64,000 bases of DNA, taken from CALSMU01 sp965230225 (lineage in GTDB: Bacteria > Bacteroidota > Bacteroidia > Flavobacteriales_D > Parvicellaceae). The notes below the pieces were generated by a model, which saw only the letters and a list, made by a program, of their open reading frames with translations, ran no database searches and had not been told where the DNA came from. Location of the stretch: NCBI GenBank assembly GCA_965230225.1, contig CBDDKM010000002.1, positions 186,001 through 250,000 of the forward strand, read 5' to 3'. This document shows positions 9,223 to 19,574 of this stretch, piece after piece; the first letter of the stretch is position 1; the number at the start of each line of letters is the position of its first letter. The position numbers and the translations under genes were made by a program.

Positions 9223-12200
9223 TTATTTGGTAATTGTTGGTACGTTAAAATGACTCTGACGAACTGTTTTAACACCATTCTCAGTTTCTATTTTTAACGC
9301 TCTTAAAACTCCCTTTTGGTCGTACACATAATGTTTTGCAAAATGTTGTTCATCCATTTGGGCGAGTAAGCGATAGTTGTTTAAATCATACACATAGCAG
9401 CTGGATTCCGAATTATAAGGAGCAATTTTCACATCATCCAGATAAACATCTTCCTGGTTAAATAAATCACCTGTACTAACATGAACCACGGGATTTATGT
9501 AGTCGTTTATAGCTGGTAATTGGTTATTATCTAATACCACTTCATACAATCCCCAAATCCCTACTCGACCCTTCAAATTCAACACATGATTAGTTCCATT
9601 AACTTCTAATGCAGGCAGAAATTCGAATCCTAATTCTTCGCTATACCCTAACCACAATTGAACTAGTACACCTTCATCCTTCATTCGCTGTGTGCATTTT
9701 ATCGGGTTAACCAGCAAGTCCTTGTTAAGTTCACCTTCGAATGGTCTGGACTTATGACCTGTGTGTGCAACATTTTCACTAGCTAAATCATCCGATTCAA
9801 AGTTTTCGAAATGAATGGATGTCCAATCGCTATTTACTGCTGTAATCGAGGGTAGTTTCTGGCCAGACTCAGAAGAATAGAATGCCGAACTTGGAATATT
9901 CAATGCATTTTGCTCTTCCAACACGTGTCCATTAATGGAGTAAGTAGTAATTCTATTAGATTCTACCCACTTTTCAGAATTATTTTCAGGTGAACTCCAG
10001 TGGAAATCTTCGGAGATATCGAAATAGCCAGACTCGTATACTTTTTTATCTGCTGATGAAACAGTCTCATTGGCATTATAGATATAACTTGACTCCGGAT
10101 ACCAAATCTCGTTTAATTGATCCATCAATATCACTGGAATATCAGGGTACCCCTGATTATCTGCAATATCCGAATTATACCATCCATTCTTAAAGCTTTG
10201 AATACTACTTACTAAAACATTACTTAGTGTATTTCCTTCACCAGTAAACCATGATGGTTGTGGTTCTTCTCCATAGAATTTATAAGTTCCGGTATTTGTG
10301 GTGAGCTGATTAGAGTTGTTTACATCGCCACTTTTTGCCCCCATTTGAGGATATTTCCAGTGTGCAGGAATATTAACTGAATAAACGCTCCCTTTATGCG
10401 GGCTTTGGTTATTGGCCAGTTGCAATCCATCGTAAGCTCCATTTGTTCTTACCAATATTGGTGACCCAGTATTATAATCAAATGCAAGGTTCTCTACTTC
10501 CGAATAAATCCCATTTTCAAAAGACTTTACTTTTTTAACAAAGGATGGCACCTTTATTACTTTAGTTTTTGTAACCGCACCATATTTTGATTCGGTTTTG
10601 TTTACATACGGGAAAAGGGTAACAAAAGGAATTGGAAGCGGACCAAATATTCCAATACTTGCATCTACTTCAAGGCTTAAATCAAACACATCATCTTCAA
10701 TTCTTTTAGCGGCCATAGCAACCTCCTGAACTTCTCCTGGAATGTAATTTGTAATTTCTACCGGATTGTTTCCATTATCCAGTTTCCATGTTGGTATAGG
10801 ATCATTGGTATCGAAATATTCATACTCAGTAGAACTCAACATTACCTTAAGAGGATCGGTATATACCCCAGAATAATGAGAAACCTTTCTGGTTTGGCCA
10901 TGCATGGAATTCAGAATCATTCTAAACCCTTGTGATGAAGCGATAGTTGTTCTATTGTATTTAACAAATGGAAGGTTAACCGGAATCTTTACTTTCCTGT
11001 TATTATCTCCACTTAGCGAAGTCATTCTAAACGATCCACCAGAAAACAATTCATCTTCATCATCATTCAGATAAAGCATTTGAGCTGGGAAGTCTTTTGC
11101 AGTATAATACTCGTTTATGGTATGTCCGCTGTTGGTGGTTCCATAATGTATCGACTGTGTAATTACTCTTGAATAACCAACAGACGGACTTGGTAATACA
11201 GATTCCCCTACAGGGCCTTCAATCTCATTTCTTTCTACACCATGGTACATTTTGTCCCAAACTGCCTGTCCTTTTGATGGCAAGAATCCAACCAAAGGAT
11301 TTTGATTTCTTGTAGAATTTGGCTCGTTCAATGCAACTCCACTACTGCCTCCATCTTCTAATTTATAGATATACTCCGTACCGTATATCCCTATTTCTTC
11401 GGAGCCATTATTATTCTGATTTCCAGGCTCTCCTTCTGCTACCGCATCGTTTCCTCTATCAACTGTAATTACTCTTTTTACACGTAATCCTCCACCTTTC
11501 TTATCCCTGTCAAACATTGGTAACTTCAAATAGGAAGAACTTTTTATTAGTGTATTACACACCTTTATTTTATCAATTTCCAATGCTGCCTCAGCATAGG
11601 AAGCAAATGAGTTGAGAAACGAAAATGCCTTTTCAAACCCCATACCAATAGCAATCGCATCTCCAGACATCATACTAGTAAAATCTGCAGGGTTAAAAAC
11701 ATCTTTAAATCCATCTGCCTGTTTTAACCTACAGTTATTCGCGTAAAACACTTTACAAGTTTCTTTAGGGTACTGGAAAGCATCTTTCGAACCATAATCA
11801 GATTTGGTCAGATAGATTCTCACATTATCGATTCCATCTGCAACTGCTTCTTTAAAAACAGCATAACCTGTTATAAGTTCTTTATTTACCGCATCATCCG
11901 ACATATGCGCTTTATTCGCCTTGAGCTTATACATTAACTCGAAGTAGAGCTTCTCATCGGATTCTTCAAAGTATTTATTAAGCTTATCAGCCATGGTTTG
12001 AGCCTGTCCAGCTAATCCCAGTTCCGTCGAGGATACTTTAAAATAGTAATTCCCTTCTTCTTCAACAGCTTCTTTTACTTTCACCAGATTCATTGGAATT
12101 TTATCCTGTACATATCTATAATCATCCTGTTCATACTGAAAGTACAGCTCTCCTCCTGTAGGTAATTTTACCCACTTTAGGTGCCAGGCTGCAGGGTCGT

Positions 12201-14967
12201 ATTTCTTATTTGTTGTAGATGCAAACTGATTGATCCAGGGTTTTTCCTCTTCGTATCTCTCATCTCCCATGTACAAGTTTGTTCCCCACTGGTCTGTACT
12301 TGTGGCCGAATAATTGGGGTTTTCCACCTGTCGGTTAAATCCTTGATACTCTTCTAGTGCCTGATAGGAAGAATGATCTCCTAATTGAGCAGAGAATAAA
12401 GTAACTTCTTCTGATGCGGGATAGTAATAGTTAAACTCGTAAGGACTGTAATTGGCACTGTTTACTCCTTCATACTCTGTCCACACTTTTCTTAAAGTTA
12501 ACTTCCCATTTTTGTATTCATCATCCTCATCTTGAGCGGGATACATTTTACCCCCAAAATTGAAGGCCGAATTAATGTTATCTGGTGTATAAGGGAAGCT
12601 ACTATAATCGTATTCAAAATGAACAGTTTTCAGTGGGCTACCGTAATCTACTGACCCATCATCACCTTTAGCAAACAACACAATTTTTTCCAGGTATTGT
12701 AGCTTCTGTTGTCCGTGAGCAATTCCATTATCTAGATCGTCAATGTCAGTTTTCTCAGACTTATTCTTAAAACTGAATGATCGAGAATTAAGGTTTTCAT
12801 ACCCTGCAGGAGATGCTACAGCACTATGGCTATCATATCTTGTATCACCCGAACCCTGTAGAATTTCCTGATTAAATCCGCTTGCTCCAAAATCGGAAGG
12901 ACTAGACTCATTGCACACAAAATAGGCTATATGTGTTTTAGTTTCGACAGATTTTAATAAATAAACTTCCTTCTCCCCACATGAAAAACTTCCAATATCA
13001 TCTTTTTTAGTATGTACCTGATTCTGATCGTAGTACAGACCTGCATAAGGTAATCTCCAACTATACCAGCTATCGTTTCCTCCCCACAATTGTTTATAGT
13101 CAAATTTGGTCCATGCTCCCCAATCTCCATCGTTTACCAAACCATCAGCATTGGCATCTACATAATTGTTTCCTACTATAGACGTAAGCAAATACTCAGA
13201 AACAAACTCATTATTATCATAAGTTCCATTTAGGGTATGGAAATCCAAAATTTGAGTCACATCATATGGTGTATTGGGTGTATTAGGTGTATTAATAAAT
13301 GCCAAATGGTTTTTATATACAGAATAGTCATATTCTCCGCTAGACAATCCTATACTCATGCTTTTGTTGTTTCTCTGATGAACATTTAGCCCATATGAGT
13401 ACTTCATTCCATTTTCTGTGGTTATTTGGTATTCATCCAGGTCTTCATCCTGAATTCTTTCGATATATTTGCTTCTAACATTTGCATGATTGTCAATAAC
13501 CTCCGGGGCAAAATCAATGTGCTTAACCCACGAATCTGAAGCGTTGGTAACTGTTTCCTGAGTATTTAAATCAACAGGTCTTTTTACATCTCTGGAAGCG
13601 TTATTGCCATAAATTACTCTTCCTGCCAAATCTCCATGAAACCTAGGTGAAAACACTACGTCATTACTACCTGCTCCCCATCCGTCCTGAGCCAAAACAG
13701 CGTCGTATTTAGCCACATGAGTACCTCCTCCATTATCTCCTCCGGCCATGATTTCTGCAGAAGCTTTCATTATTTTTGTTTTACTTTCTCCTGCTTCCGG
13801 TTTAAAAATTAATTCCTTGTTCGGGTAATACTGAAATGAACCTCCAAGCCCTTCTCCACTTACCATGAACTGATCTGGGTTACCAAAGGGCACTCCCAGA
13901 AATACACTTTTGTTCGAAAAAGAGCTTTCCTTTTCGTAATAATAATCCATCAATACATTATCTGAAGTTATTCCTGAAGAATGGATATAACCATAAACAG
14001 ATTTATGCTTAATTGGATACTTATTTTGCTTGTATGTCATTCCTAAATTAGATCCTACTTCTACCCCAACAGGAGGTGGAATTGTTGGTTCGAAGGTGAT
14101 AGAACCTGATACTCTATACCCTTCCTGCGGGGTAAATCCAGGGTTATAACCAAATTGATTAAGGGACATCCAGGTAGAAGAATTGGCATTTGCCATCAGG
14201 GAACCTTTTCCTTCTTTTGCAAACTTGTTTATTACATGTTCCTTTTTGGTTACTTGTTCTTTCTCCGCATGATCCTGATTCTTAGATTTTTCCGGTTTCC
14301 AGGTTTCATTCTTTATCGATGAGAACATAGCCATGGGGTTAACATTTGGCTTGAATTGCCAACTTGACGGATCTTTTGCATTAACAAAATCAGTATTAAC
14401 GTTAAGACCAATTCCTCCACTTAAAGCACTTAATCCAAATCCCCAGGAAGATTGATATCCGGAATAATTGTTAATGGCAAAATACCTGTCAATTCCTATT
14501 CCTATAGAAAATACTTCCAACCCCAAATGATGACCTCCATCTACCGAGAAAAATGGTTCCTGCTGATTAATATGAGTAATTTGCTTTCCGTCATAATCAT
14601 CTACAATTCCTCGAACTGCACGATTTATTGAACCCGGGTTTAAGCTCCACCCCAATCCGACCCATGAGGCTTCAGAATCTGCATTTACCCCACTTTCGTA
14701 TGATAGGGAAAGAGCATAACCTCCACCATGCGGTCCCGGGATTTCGATTACAGGTAAATTGTAGTTTAAGTCTCCCGTAAATGGGTTCACCAATTGCCCA
14801 CTCGAGTATGGAGTAAAGGACCCAAATTCCGGCGATTCCGGACCACCTGGAGCGGGCATTGGCTTAGCCCAAGTTGTTATGGGTAAAAATATTTGAGCAA
14901 ATAAACTACAAATGGTAGTGGATGAAACTACTTTAATGGCATGGCCATTCCTGATTCTTTGTATCAT
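9223..14967 (-). CDS. Giant SpvB/RHS-like surface protein, first gene of operon (1914 aa)
   Basis: After an N-terminal hydrophobic segment, residues about 40-130 carry the signature of the SpvB/TcdB-like N-terminus seen in Bacteroidota RHS-type giants: SGQLVNPFTGDLNY, a P-G-P-H-G-G-G-Y-A-L-S-L-S-Y strand and ASWVGLGWSLNPGSINRAVRG. The C-terminus has YVYDLNNYRLLAQMDEQHFAKHYVYD-like YD strands, then ETENGVKTVRQ, as in the ends of this class. In the SpvB/TcB family such sheets form a closed shell. I find no RHS core DPxGL motif or C-terminal toxin domain here. It is the promoter-proximal gene of the minus-strand operon; the 245-nt leader (14968-15212) has no clear TAnnTTTG element. The role is probably an extracellular or envelope-bound assembly. 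Confidence 0.82.
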   Translation of the reverse strand: MIQRIRNGHAIKVVSSTTICSLFAQIFLPITTWAKPMPAPGGPESPEFGSFTPYSSGQLVNPFTGDLNYNLPVIEIPGPHGGGYALSLSYESGVNADSEASWVGLGWSLNPGSINRAVRGIVDDYDGKQITHINQQEPFFSVDGGHHLGLEVFSIGIGIDRYFAINNYSGYQSSWGFGLSALSGGIGLNVNTDFVNAKDPSSWQFKPNVNPMAMFSSIKNETWKPEKSKNQDHAEKEQVTKKEHVINKFAKEGKGSLMANANSSTWMSLNQFGYNPGFTPQEGYRVSGSITFEPTIPPPVGVEVGSNLGMTYKQNKYPIKHKSVYGYIHSSGITSDNVLMDYYYEKESSFSNKSVFLGVPFGNPDQFMVSGEGLGGSFQYYPNKELIFKPEAGESKTKIMKASAEIMAGGDNGGGTHVAKYDAVLAQDGWGAGSNDVVFSPRFHGDLAGRVIYGNNASRDVKRPVDLNTQETVTNASDSWVKHIDFAPEVIDNHANVRSKYIERIQDEDLDEYQITTENGMKYSYGLNVHQRNNKSMSIGLSSGEYDYSVYKNHLAFINTPNTPNTPYDVTQILDFHTLNGTYDNNEFVSEYLLTSIVGNNYVDANADGLVNDGDWGAWTKFDYKQLWGGNDSWYSWRLPYAGLYYDQNQVHTKKDDIGSFSCGEKEVYLLKSVETKTHIAYFVCNESSPSDFGASGFNQEILQGSGDTRYDSHSAVASPAGYENLNSRSFSFKNKSEKTDIDDLDNGIAHGQQKLQYLEKIVLFAKGDDGSVDYGSPLKTVHFEYDYSSFPYTPDNINSAFNFGGKMYPAQDEDDEYKNGKLTLRKVWTEYEGVNSANYSPYEFNYYYPASEEVTLFSAQLGDHSSYQALEEYQGFNRQVENPNYSATSTDQWGTNLYMGDERYEEEKPWINQFASTTNKKYDPAAWHLKWVKLPTGGELYFQYEQDDYRYVQDKIPMNLVKVKEAVEEEGNYYFKVSSTELGLAGQAQTMADKLNKYFEESDEKLYFELMYKLKANKAHMSDDAVNKELITGYAVFKEAVADGIDNVRIYLTKSDYGSKDAFQYPKETCKVFYANNCRLKQADGFKDVFNPADFTSMMSGDAIAIGMGFEKAFSFLNSFASYAEAALEIDKIKVCNTLIKSSSYLKLPMFDRDKKGGGLRVKRVITVDRGNDAVAEGEPGNQNNNGSEEIGIYGTEYIYKLEDGGSSGVALNEPNSTRNQNPLVGFLPSKGQAVWDKMYHGVERNEIEGPVGESVLPSPSVGYSRVITQSIHYGTTNSGHTINEYYTAKDFPAQMLYLNDDEDELFSGGSFRMTSLSGDNNRKVKIPVNLPFVKYNRTTIASSQGFRMILNSMHGQTRKVSHYSGVYTDPLKVMLSSTEYEYFDTNDPIPTWKLDNGNNPVEITNYIPGEVQEVAMAAKRIEDDVFDLSLEVDASIGIFGPLPIPFVTLFPYVNKTESKYGAVTKTKVIKVPSFVKKVKSFENGIYSEVENLAFDYNTGSPILVRTNGAYDGLQLANNQSPHKGSVYSVNIPAHWKYPQMGAKSGDVNNSNQLTTNTGTYKFYGEEPQPSWFTGEGNTLSNVLVSSIQSFKNGWYNSDIADNQGYPDIPVILMDQLNEIWYPESSYIYNANETVSSADKKVYESGYFDISEDFHWSSPENNSEKWVESNRITTYSINGHVLEEQNALNIPSSAFYSSESGQKLPSITAVNSDWTSIHFENFESDDLASENVAHTGHKSRPFEGELNKDLLVNPIKCTQRMKDEGVLVQLWLGYSEELGFEFLPALEVNGTNHVLNLKGRVGIWGLYEVVLDNNQLPAINDYINPVVHVSTGDLFNQEDVYLDDVKIAPYNSESSCYVYDLNNYRLLAQMDEQHFAKHYVYDQKGVLRALKIETENGVKTVRQSHFNVPTITK

Positions 14968-15212
14968 AACAAACTTGGATTAGGGGTATCAAACGAACGT
15001 TGCCTTTGAAAGCCAAAACCTGTTTGACAGCATCAAACAATTGCTTTAGTATTGGGGTAACTTTCATTGATAATCGTTTCAGTAAAAAACTAATTCACCA
15101 ATAAAATTACCCTGTACATGTTCCATGTCGGGTTATGAATGTGTAGTTGGTTGTTTCAGATGATTAAACTGTACAAAAAGACAATTATTTGGCTTTCGGA
15201 AAAAGCATGCCT

Positions 15213-15929
15213 TTAAGGAAGCAAATTTCTCCCCTTTAATAGATTAAAAAAGGCTGTTTTATAAGAGTCACTTATGGGGATTAACTGATCTCCTATTTTG
15301 ATTCTTTGCTTTTCGATGGACTCTATTTTGTTGATGGATACCACATAAGAATTATGTACTCTAACAAAGTTATCGGGTAAGAGATTTAGCAAGGTTCCAA
15401 AGGTCATTAAGGTCATGATCTTCCCTGAACTGGTGTATATTCTTAAATACTCCTTTTGGCCCTCTACAAACAAGATTTCCTTGAAATCAATGCGCTGAAT
15501 TCTATAATCGGTTTTAACGAAAATATAGTCTCTTGAACTTACAACACCAGATTCTCCTTCAGGTTCTTTATTAATAAGTGTATCATAGACCTTGTCGGCT
15601 GCCTGTAGAAATCGCTCAAAAGAAATGGGCTTTAACAAGTAATCGGCCACTTTTAAATCGAATGCTTCTAAAGCGTAATTAGCATAGGCAGTAGTTAACA
15701 CAATTTGAGGGGGCTCTTTTAAAGTCTTTAAGAATTGAATCCCGGTAAAATCCTCCATTTCAATATCCAAAAAAATCAGATCCACGGTGTTCCCTTTCAA
15801 ATAGGTAATAGGATCTATGGCATTTAGAAACGATTGCTTGAGGTTCAAAAATGGAACCTTCTCTACATAGGAAGCAATTTGCTCTAACGCCAACGGTTCA
15901 TCTTCTATTATAATGCAATTGATTTTCAA
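15213..15929 (-). CDS. LytTR-family response regulator
   Basis: The receiver domain spans residues 1-120, with acidic residues in IIIEDEP, the phospho-acceptor Asp in LIFLDIEM and the conserved Lys in LLKPIS. A LytTR DNA-binding domain covers about residues 130-238 (IFVKTDYRIQRIDF, VRVHNSYVVSINKI, LIPISDSYK). LytTR regulators bind paired direct repeats upstream of target promoters. It overlaps the kinase gene 15926-16984 by 4 nt, the classic arrangement for a cognate sensor and regulator. The neighbouring giant-protein operon (14967 leftward) and the divergent barrel gene at 17152 are the most obvious candidate targets. Confidence 0.93.
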   Translation of the reverse strand: MKINCIIIEDEPLALEQIASYVEKVPFLNLKQSFLNAIDPITYLKGNTVDLIFLDIEMEDFTGIQFLKTLKEPPQIVLTTAYANYALEAFDLKVADYLLKPISFERFLQAADKVYDTLINKEPEGESGVVSSRDYIFVKTDYRIQRIDFKEILFVEGQKEYLRIYTSSGKIMTLMTFGTLLNLLPDNFVRVHNSYVVSINKIESIEKQRIKIGDQLIPISDSYKTAFFNLLKGRNLLP

Positions 15930-16984
15930 TCCAGGTCAATTATTAATTCAACTTTAAACTGCTCTTCTACTTTCCCTACCCTTAATTGATGCTTTTCTGG
16001 GTAAAGAAGGGCTAACCTTTTTTTTATGTTATCCAATCCTATTTCTCCACTGCTTTCTTTTTCGCTTTCTGAAAGATCGCGAAGGTAATTTTCGCATTTA
16101 AAAAGTAGCTGATCGTTAGATACTCCAATATACAGATAAATGGCGTCTTCAAAATTCTTCTTACCATGCTTAAATGCATTTTCTACAAATGAGATAAAAA
16201 TTAAAGGAGCAATTGATACCTTATCTGTATTTCCCTCTACCTCTAGCTTAAAAGTATCTTGATCCACTAAACGCAAGCGCTGCAATTCTAAATAATGATT
16301 GATGTGTTCGATTTCCTTATTCAAGGGCACTTTCTCCTGATCTGACTCGTATAGCATGTACCTCATTATTTCGGATAATCTGATCAATGAAGCTCCTGTT
16401 TTATCAGGATTGCGATGTACCAATGAATGAATGTTATTGAGCACATTAAACAAAAAGTGCGGATTGACCTGAGACTTAAGCATGGACAACCTCATCTTTA
16501 CGTTTTCCTCTTCCAACCTCTTTTGCTGTAAATGACGGTAGTACCAGTCTACCGAAAGGAAGAGTACCAGGGCATACAAAGTATGAAGAATCGTATGCCC
16601 TATACTCGACTTATAAATCATAAAAAAACCGTCAACCGAATCAATTCTCCCAGCCCAATTGTACACCCATCCCCAAGCGAAACCAAATAGTCCCCAGTAG
16701 AGAATTCCAATCAATGTTAGCACTGAATTTCTTTTTCGGATCATCAGAGGAATCAGCCAAAAATAAAACACAGAAAAGGTGATTAAATCAAGCGAAAAAG
16801 TAATGGCAACGGTTTGGAGATGATAATCTAATGCTTCTCCTTCAAGAAATGGGATAGCTCTTATTAGATTTATGCTAAGCAGTAACAACCAAAAAACTGC
16901 TGCAACAATCCAAACCATTTTCGATTTCTTTATCGACATGGCACAAAGATAAGGAGGAAGTGCTCCAAAATTCCTACTGTTCAC
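15926..16984 (-). CDS. LytS-type membrane histidine kinase (His_kinase/HATPase)
   Basis: The N-terminus has about four membrane segments (WIVAAVFWLLLLSINLI, TFSLDLITFSVFYFWLI, LIGILYWGLFGFAWGWV and one more), then a short coiled coil and the His_kinase (PF06580-like) signature SQVNPHFLFNVLNNI with the phosphorylatable His near residue 176. A degenerate HATPase with FVENAFKHG and GLDNIKKRL follows. Two starts are possible: ATG 16984, or ATG 16939 (MSIKKSKMVW), which directly precedes the first membrane segment and is at least as likely. The 4-nt overlap with the LytTR gene indicates coupled translation. There is no extracellular sensor domain of any size, so the signal is probably sensed in or near the membrane. 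Confidence 0.9.
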   Translation of the reverse strand: MNSRNFGALPPYLCAMSIKKSKMVWIVAAVFWLLLLSINLIRAIPFLEGEALDYHLQTVAITFSLDLITFSVFYFWLIPLMIRKRNSVLTLIGILYWGLFGFAWGWVYNWAGRIDSVDGFFMIYKSSIGHTILHTLYALVLFLSVDWYYRHLQQKRLEEENVKMRLSMLKSQVNPHFLFNVLNNIHSLVHRNPDKTGASLIRLSEIMRYMLYESDQEKVPLNKEIEHINHYLELQRLRLVDQDTFKLEVEGNTDKVSIAPLIFISFVENAFKHGKKNFEDAIYLYIGVSNDQLLFKCENYLRDLSESEKESSGEIGLDNIKKRLALLYPEKHQLRVGKVEEQFKVELIIDLD

Positions 16985-17080
16985 ACCTACTTTAAACCGT
17001 TCCTCCTATTGCTTCAACAGTTCAGTTATTTCTATCTACGAATCAGATTAAGGCCCATTTTGCCAAGTTGTTGATGGAAT

Positions 17081-17131
17081 TTCCCGATTCATCGATTTGT
17101 TTTTGTAAGCCCCTCAAACCTATATAGTTTG
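17081..17131 (+). promoter_or_regulatory. Divergent promoter region with shared ATTCATnnATTTG motif
   Basis: The motif TTCCCGATTCATCGATTTG lies at 17081-17099, 53 nt before the ATG of the barrel gene. Closely related motifs lie at 41104-41128 and 44897-44921, also 50-63 nt before an ATG. Next to it are TAGGTTTG on the minus strand (17115-17122), an exact match to the Bacteroidota TAnnTTTG -7 element pointing at the kinase operon, and TATAGTTTG (17123-17131), one base off the consensus spacing, pointing at the barrel gene. Confidence 0.4.
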
Positions 17132-17151
17132 GCTTCAGAAAAACATTCATT

Positions 17152-19569
17152 ATGAACCGTTCTATTCATCTCTTACTTCCCTTTTTATTCCTTTTTGCAT
17201 TGATAAATGTCTCTGCCAATCCTCCGGCAAAAGCTACACTAAGTGGAGTGGTTTTAGATATGGAAAGTAGTATGCCTTTGGAGTATGTTACCATTTCTAT
17301 TTTAAACAGCGACTCTTCCCTGTTTACAGGTGGTTCCACCAACCAACAAGGTTCCTTTAACATTCCAGATCTTACCTTAAACGAAAAGTATTTAGCCAAA
17401 ATTCAATTTATTGGGTATCAGGCAAAAATGATAGAAGTTGAGCTTACAACTAAGAACACCATTTTGGACACCATTTACCTGGTCAAAGACATGGCATTGC
17501 TAGATGCTGTTGCAGTTACTACAGAAGCATCAGAAGTAGAAAATCATATTGATAAGAAAGTATACAATGCCGAACAAATTAATGTAAGTGGGAACAATGG
17601 ACTAGATCTATTAAGCAGTATTCCTTCTGTACAGGTAGATGAAAACGACGTCATCTCATTCAGAGGAAGCGAGAATGTAACCATCCTCATCAATGGTAGA
17701 CCCACAAGCATGTCTGCTGCACAATATCTAAAAATGCTCAGTTCCACCTCCATCGAAAAAATAGAACTTATAACCAATCCTTCTGCCAAGTATGATGCAG
17801 AGGGAATGTCCGGAATAATAAACATCATAACCAAAAAAAGTAAAGAAAAGGGGAGTTACGGCTCACTCAACACTAGCATAGGCCTCGGATTTCAGGTTCG
17901 AAGTAACTCTTCTTTTTCTTTTAATCATAATCAGGGCAAACTCAGGGTTTACTTTAGGTACGGACTTAATGATTATAGAGGAATTACTACCTCCTATACA
18001 GAACGCGGATTACTTGACAACAACGAAATTACAGACCTTCTTCTTTCCACTGGATCCAGCATTTCCAAAAGTTTGTCGCACACAGTTAATGGTGGTGTCG
18101 ATTACTTTCTTAACGATAAAAACACCTTGTATTTTAATGGAGCATTTAATACAAGATTAATGAAAAGAAACAACGAAGTAGAATACTTAAACTACGATGC
18201 CAACAATTCTTTAATCATGAACTCTTACCGTACCGGATACGAAAATGTACCATTGGGAAGCAAAGAATTAAATGTAGGCTGGCAGAACACTTTTGGGAAC
18301 CAAAATAACACTCTTGATCTCGACATTGATTGGGCTCCTTACTTTATGAATGCCACAGAAGAAATCAATGAAAACATTTATAACGAAACCGACTACACCA
18401 CACTTACCTCGAGTACCGAAGAAAACAATCTTTTAATCGCCAAATTAGATTTTAAAATACCCATAAACGATTCCACCATAATAGAAACTGGTGCCCGCAG
18501 TACCTTAAGAGGGCAAACCAGTGGTTTGAATGTTGAAACCACAGAAAATAGCAATCCAATAGATAGTAGTTCAAACAGCTACTTTACTTACGACCAACTA
18601 GTTTTGGCATCCTATTTTAGCTTCGAAAAACAATTAAACAACTTTGGTTTCAAAACCGGATTGAGAGCCGAGCAAACCTATACAGAATCCAATTTACAAG
18701 GTGAATCTCAAGTCTTCACCAATGATTATTTCCACCTGTTTCCTTCTGTACACTTATCCTACAACACATCGGAACAATCTAATTTATCCTTGAGTTATGG
18801 TAAGAGAATTAATCGCCCCACTTTAACCATGATCAATCCGTTCAGGTATTATTCAGACCGATTTTTAGTGGAGTATGGTAATCCTTACCTACAACCAGAA
18901 ATCATACACGTAAGCGAATTGGGATATTCCAGGTTTGGAGACAAAATCAATTTTAATGGTTCCCTCTACCATCGTTTCATCTTAAACAAATTGAGAAGGC
19001 ACCTTCAACAATTGGATCAATTATCGGTCATTACCTACAAAAACATTGCATCCGGAAACTTAATTGGCGCAGATATGTCTGTGGTATACAAGTTAAATAA
19101 ATCCATTCGAATTACCGGAGTGGTAGATGTCTGGAACGTACATGTAAGCGATAGCATAATAACCAATAATGAGATGGTAAGTACTTATGGAATTAGCACT
19201 AACCTAAATCTCGCTTTCAGACTAAAAAGTGGGTGGAGCATTCAGGTAAGAAACCGATTTAGACCCAAATACAACATTCAGCAGGGGCACATGCTTGCCA
19301 AATATGCCACCAACATAGGTATTAAAAAAGGGATGTTGGACAACAACCTGGTGTTCAATGCTTCTATTACCGATGTATTTAATACACTAGGGTCTTACCT
19401 CAGAAGTAATGATAATATGCCTTACTTGTTTAACGCAGACTGGGAATGGCAATCCAGAGTTCTCTACCTGAGTGTTACCTGGAACTTTGGTAAAAAGACA
19501 AAATCCAAATCGAAAAGAAGATCAGTAGATATCGATGCATCTGATCATGGTAAAAACACGGATATGTAA
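17152..19569 (+). CDS. TonB-receptor-like outer membrane beta-barrel with CarboxypepD_reg domain
   Basis: A signal peptide (to about residue 22) is followed by a carboxypeptidase-regulatory-like domain (about residues 28-110: LSGVVLDMESSMPLEYVTI, FNIPDL, IQFIGYQ). Next comes a plug-like domain (about 120-230: LDLLSSIPSVQVDENDVISF, ILINGRPT, IEKIELITNPSAKYDAEG, GIINIITKK) and an outer-membrane barrel (about 240-790) with alternating aromatic strands, of the OMP_b-brl_3 type. No TonB box is obvious. Proteins of this type take up or display unknown ligands. It is divergent from a LytS/LytTR pair, which suggests control by that pair. The C-terminus is an unusual lysine- and serine-rich tail (KKTKSKSKRRS) after the last barrel strand. 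The 5-nt gap to the next gene indicates cotranscription. Confidence 0.88.
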   Translation: MNRSIHLLLPFLFLFALINVSANPPAKATLSGVVLDMESSMPLEYVTISILNSDSSLFTGGSTNQQGSFNIPDLTLNEKYLAKIQFIGYQAKMIEVELTTKNTILDTIYLVKDMALLDAVAVTTEASEVENHIDKKVYNAEQINVSGNNGLDLLSSIPSVQVDENDVISFRGSENVTILINGRPTSMSAAQYLKMLSSTSIEKIELITNPSAKYDAEGMSGIINIITKKSKEKGSYGSLNTSIGLGFQVRSNSSFSFNHNQGKLRVYFRYGLNDYRGITTSYTERGLLDNNEITDLLLSTGSSISKSLSHTVNGGVDYFLNDKNTLYFNGAFNTRLMKRNNEVEYLNYDANNSLIMNSYRTGYENVPLGSKELNVGWQNTFGNQNNTLDLDIDWAPYFMNATEEINENIYNETDYTTLTSSTEENNLLIAKLDFKIPINDSTIIETGARSTLRGQTSGLNVETTENSNPIDSSSNSYFTYDQLVLASYFSFEKQLNNFGFKTGLRAEQTYTESNLQGESQVFTNDYFHLFPSVHLSYNTSEQSNLSLSYGKRINRPTLTMINPFRYYSDRFLVEYGNPYLQPEIIHVSELGYSRFGDKINFNGSLYHRFILNKLRRHLQQLDQLSVITYKNIASGNLIGADMSVVYKLNKSIRITGVVDVWNVHVSDSIITNNEMVSTYGISTNLNLAFRLKSGWSIQVRNRFRPKYNIQQGHMLAKYATNIGIKKGMLDNNLVFNASITDVFNTLGSYLRSNDNMPYLFNADWEWQSRVLYLSVTWNFGKKTKSKSKRRSVDIDASDHGKNTDM

Positions 19570-19574
19570 TCGCT

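Noticed and set aside
14968..15212. Search for a TAnnTTTG promoter before the giant-protein operon
   Set aside because: No exact match was found on the minus strand; only the related motif at 15125-15139 was noted.
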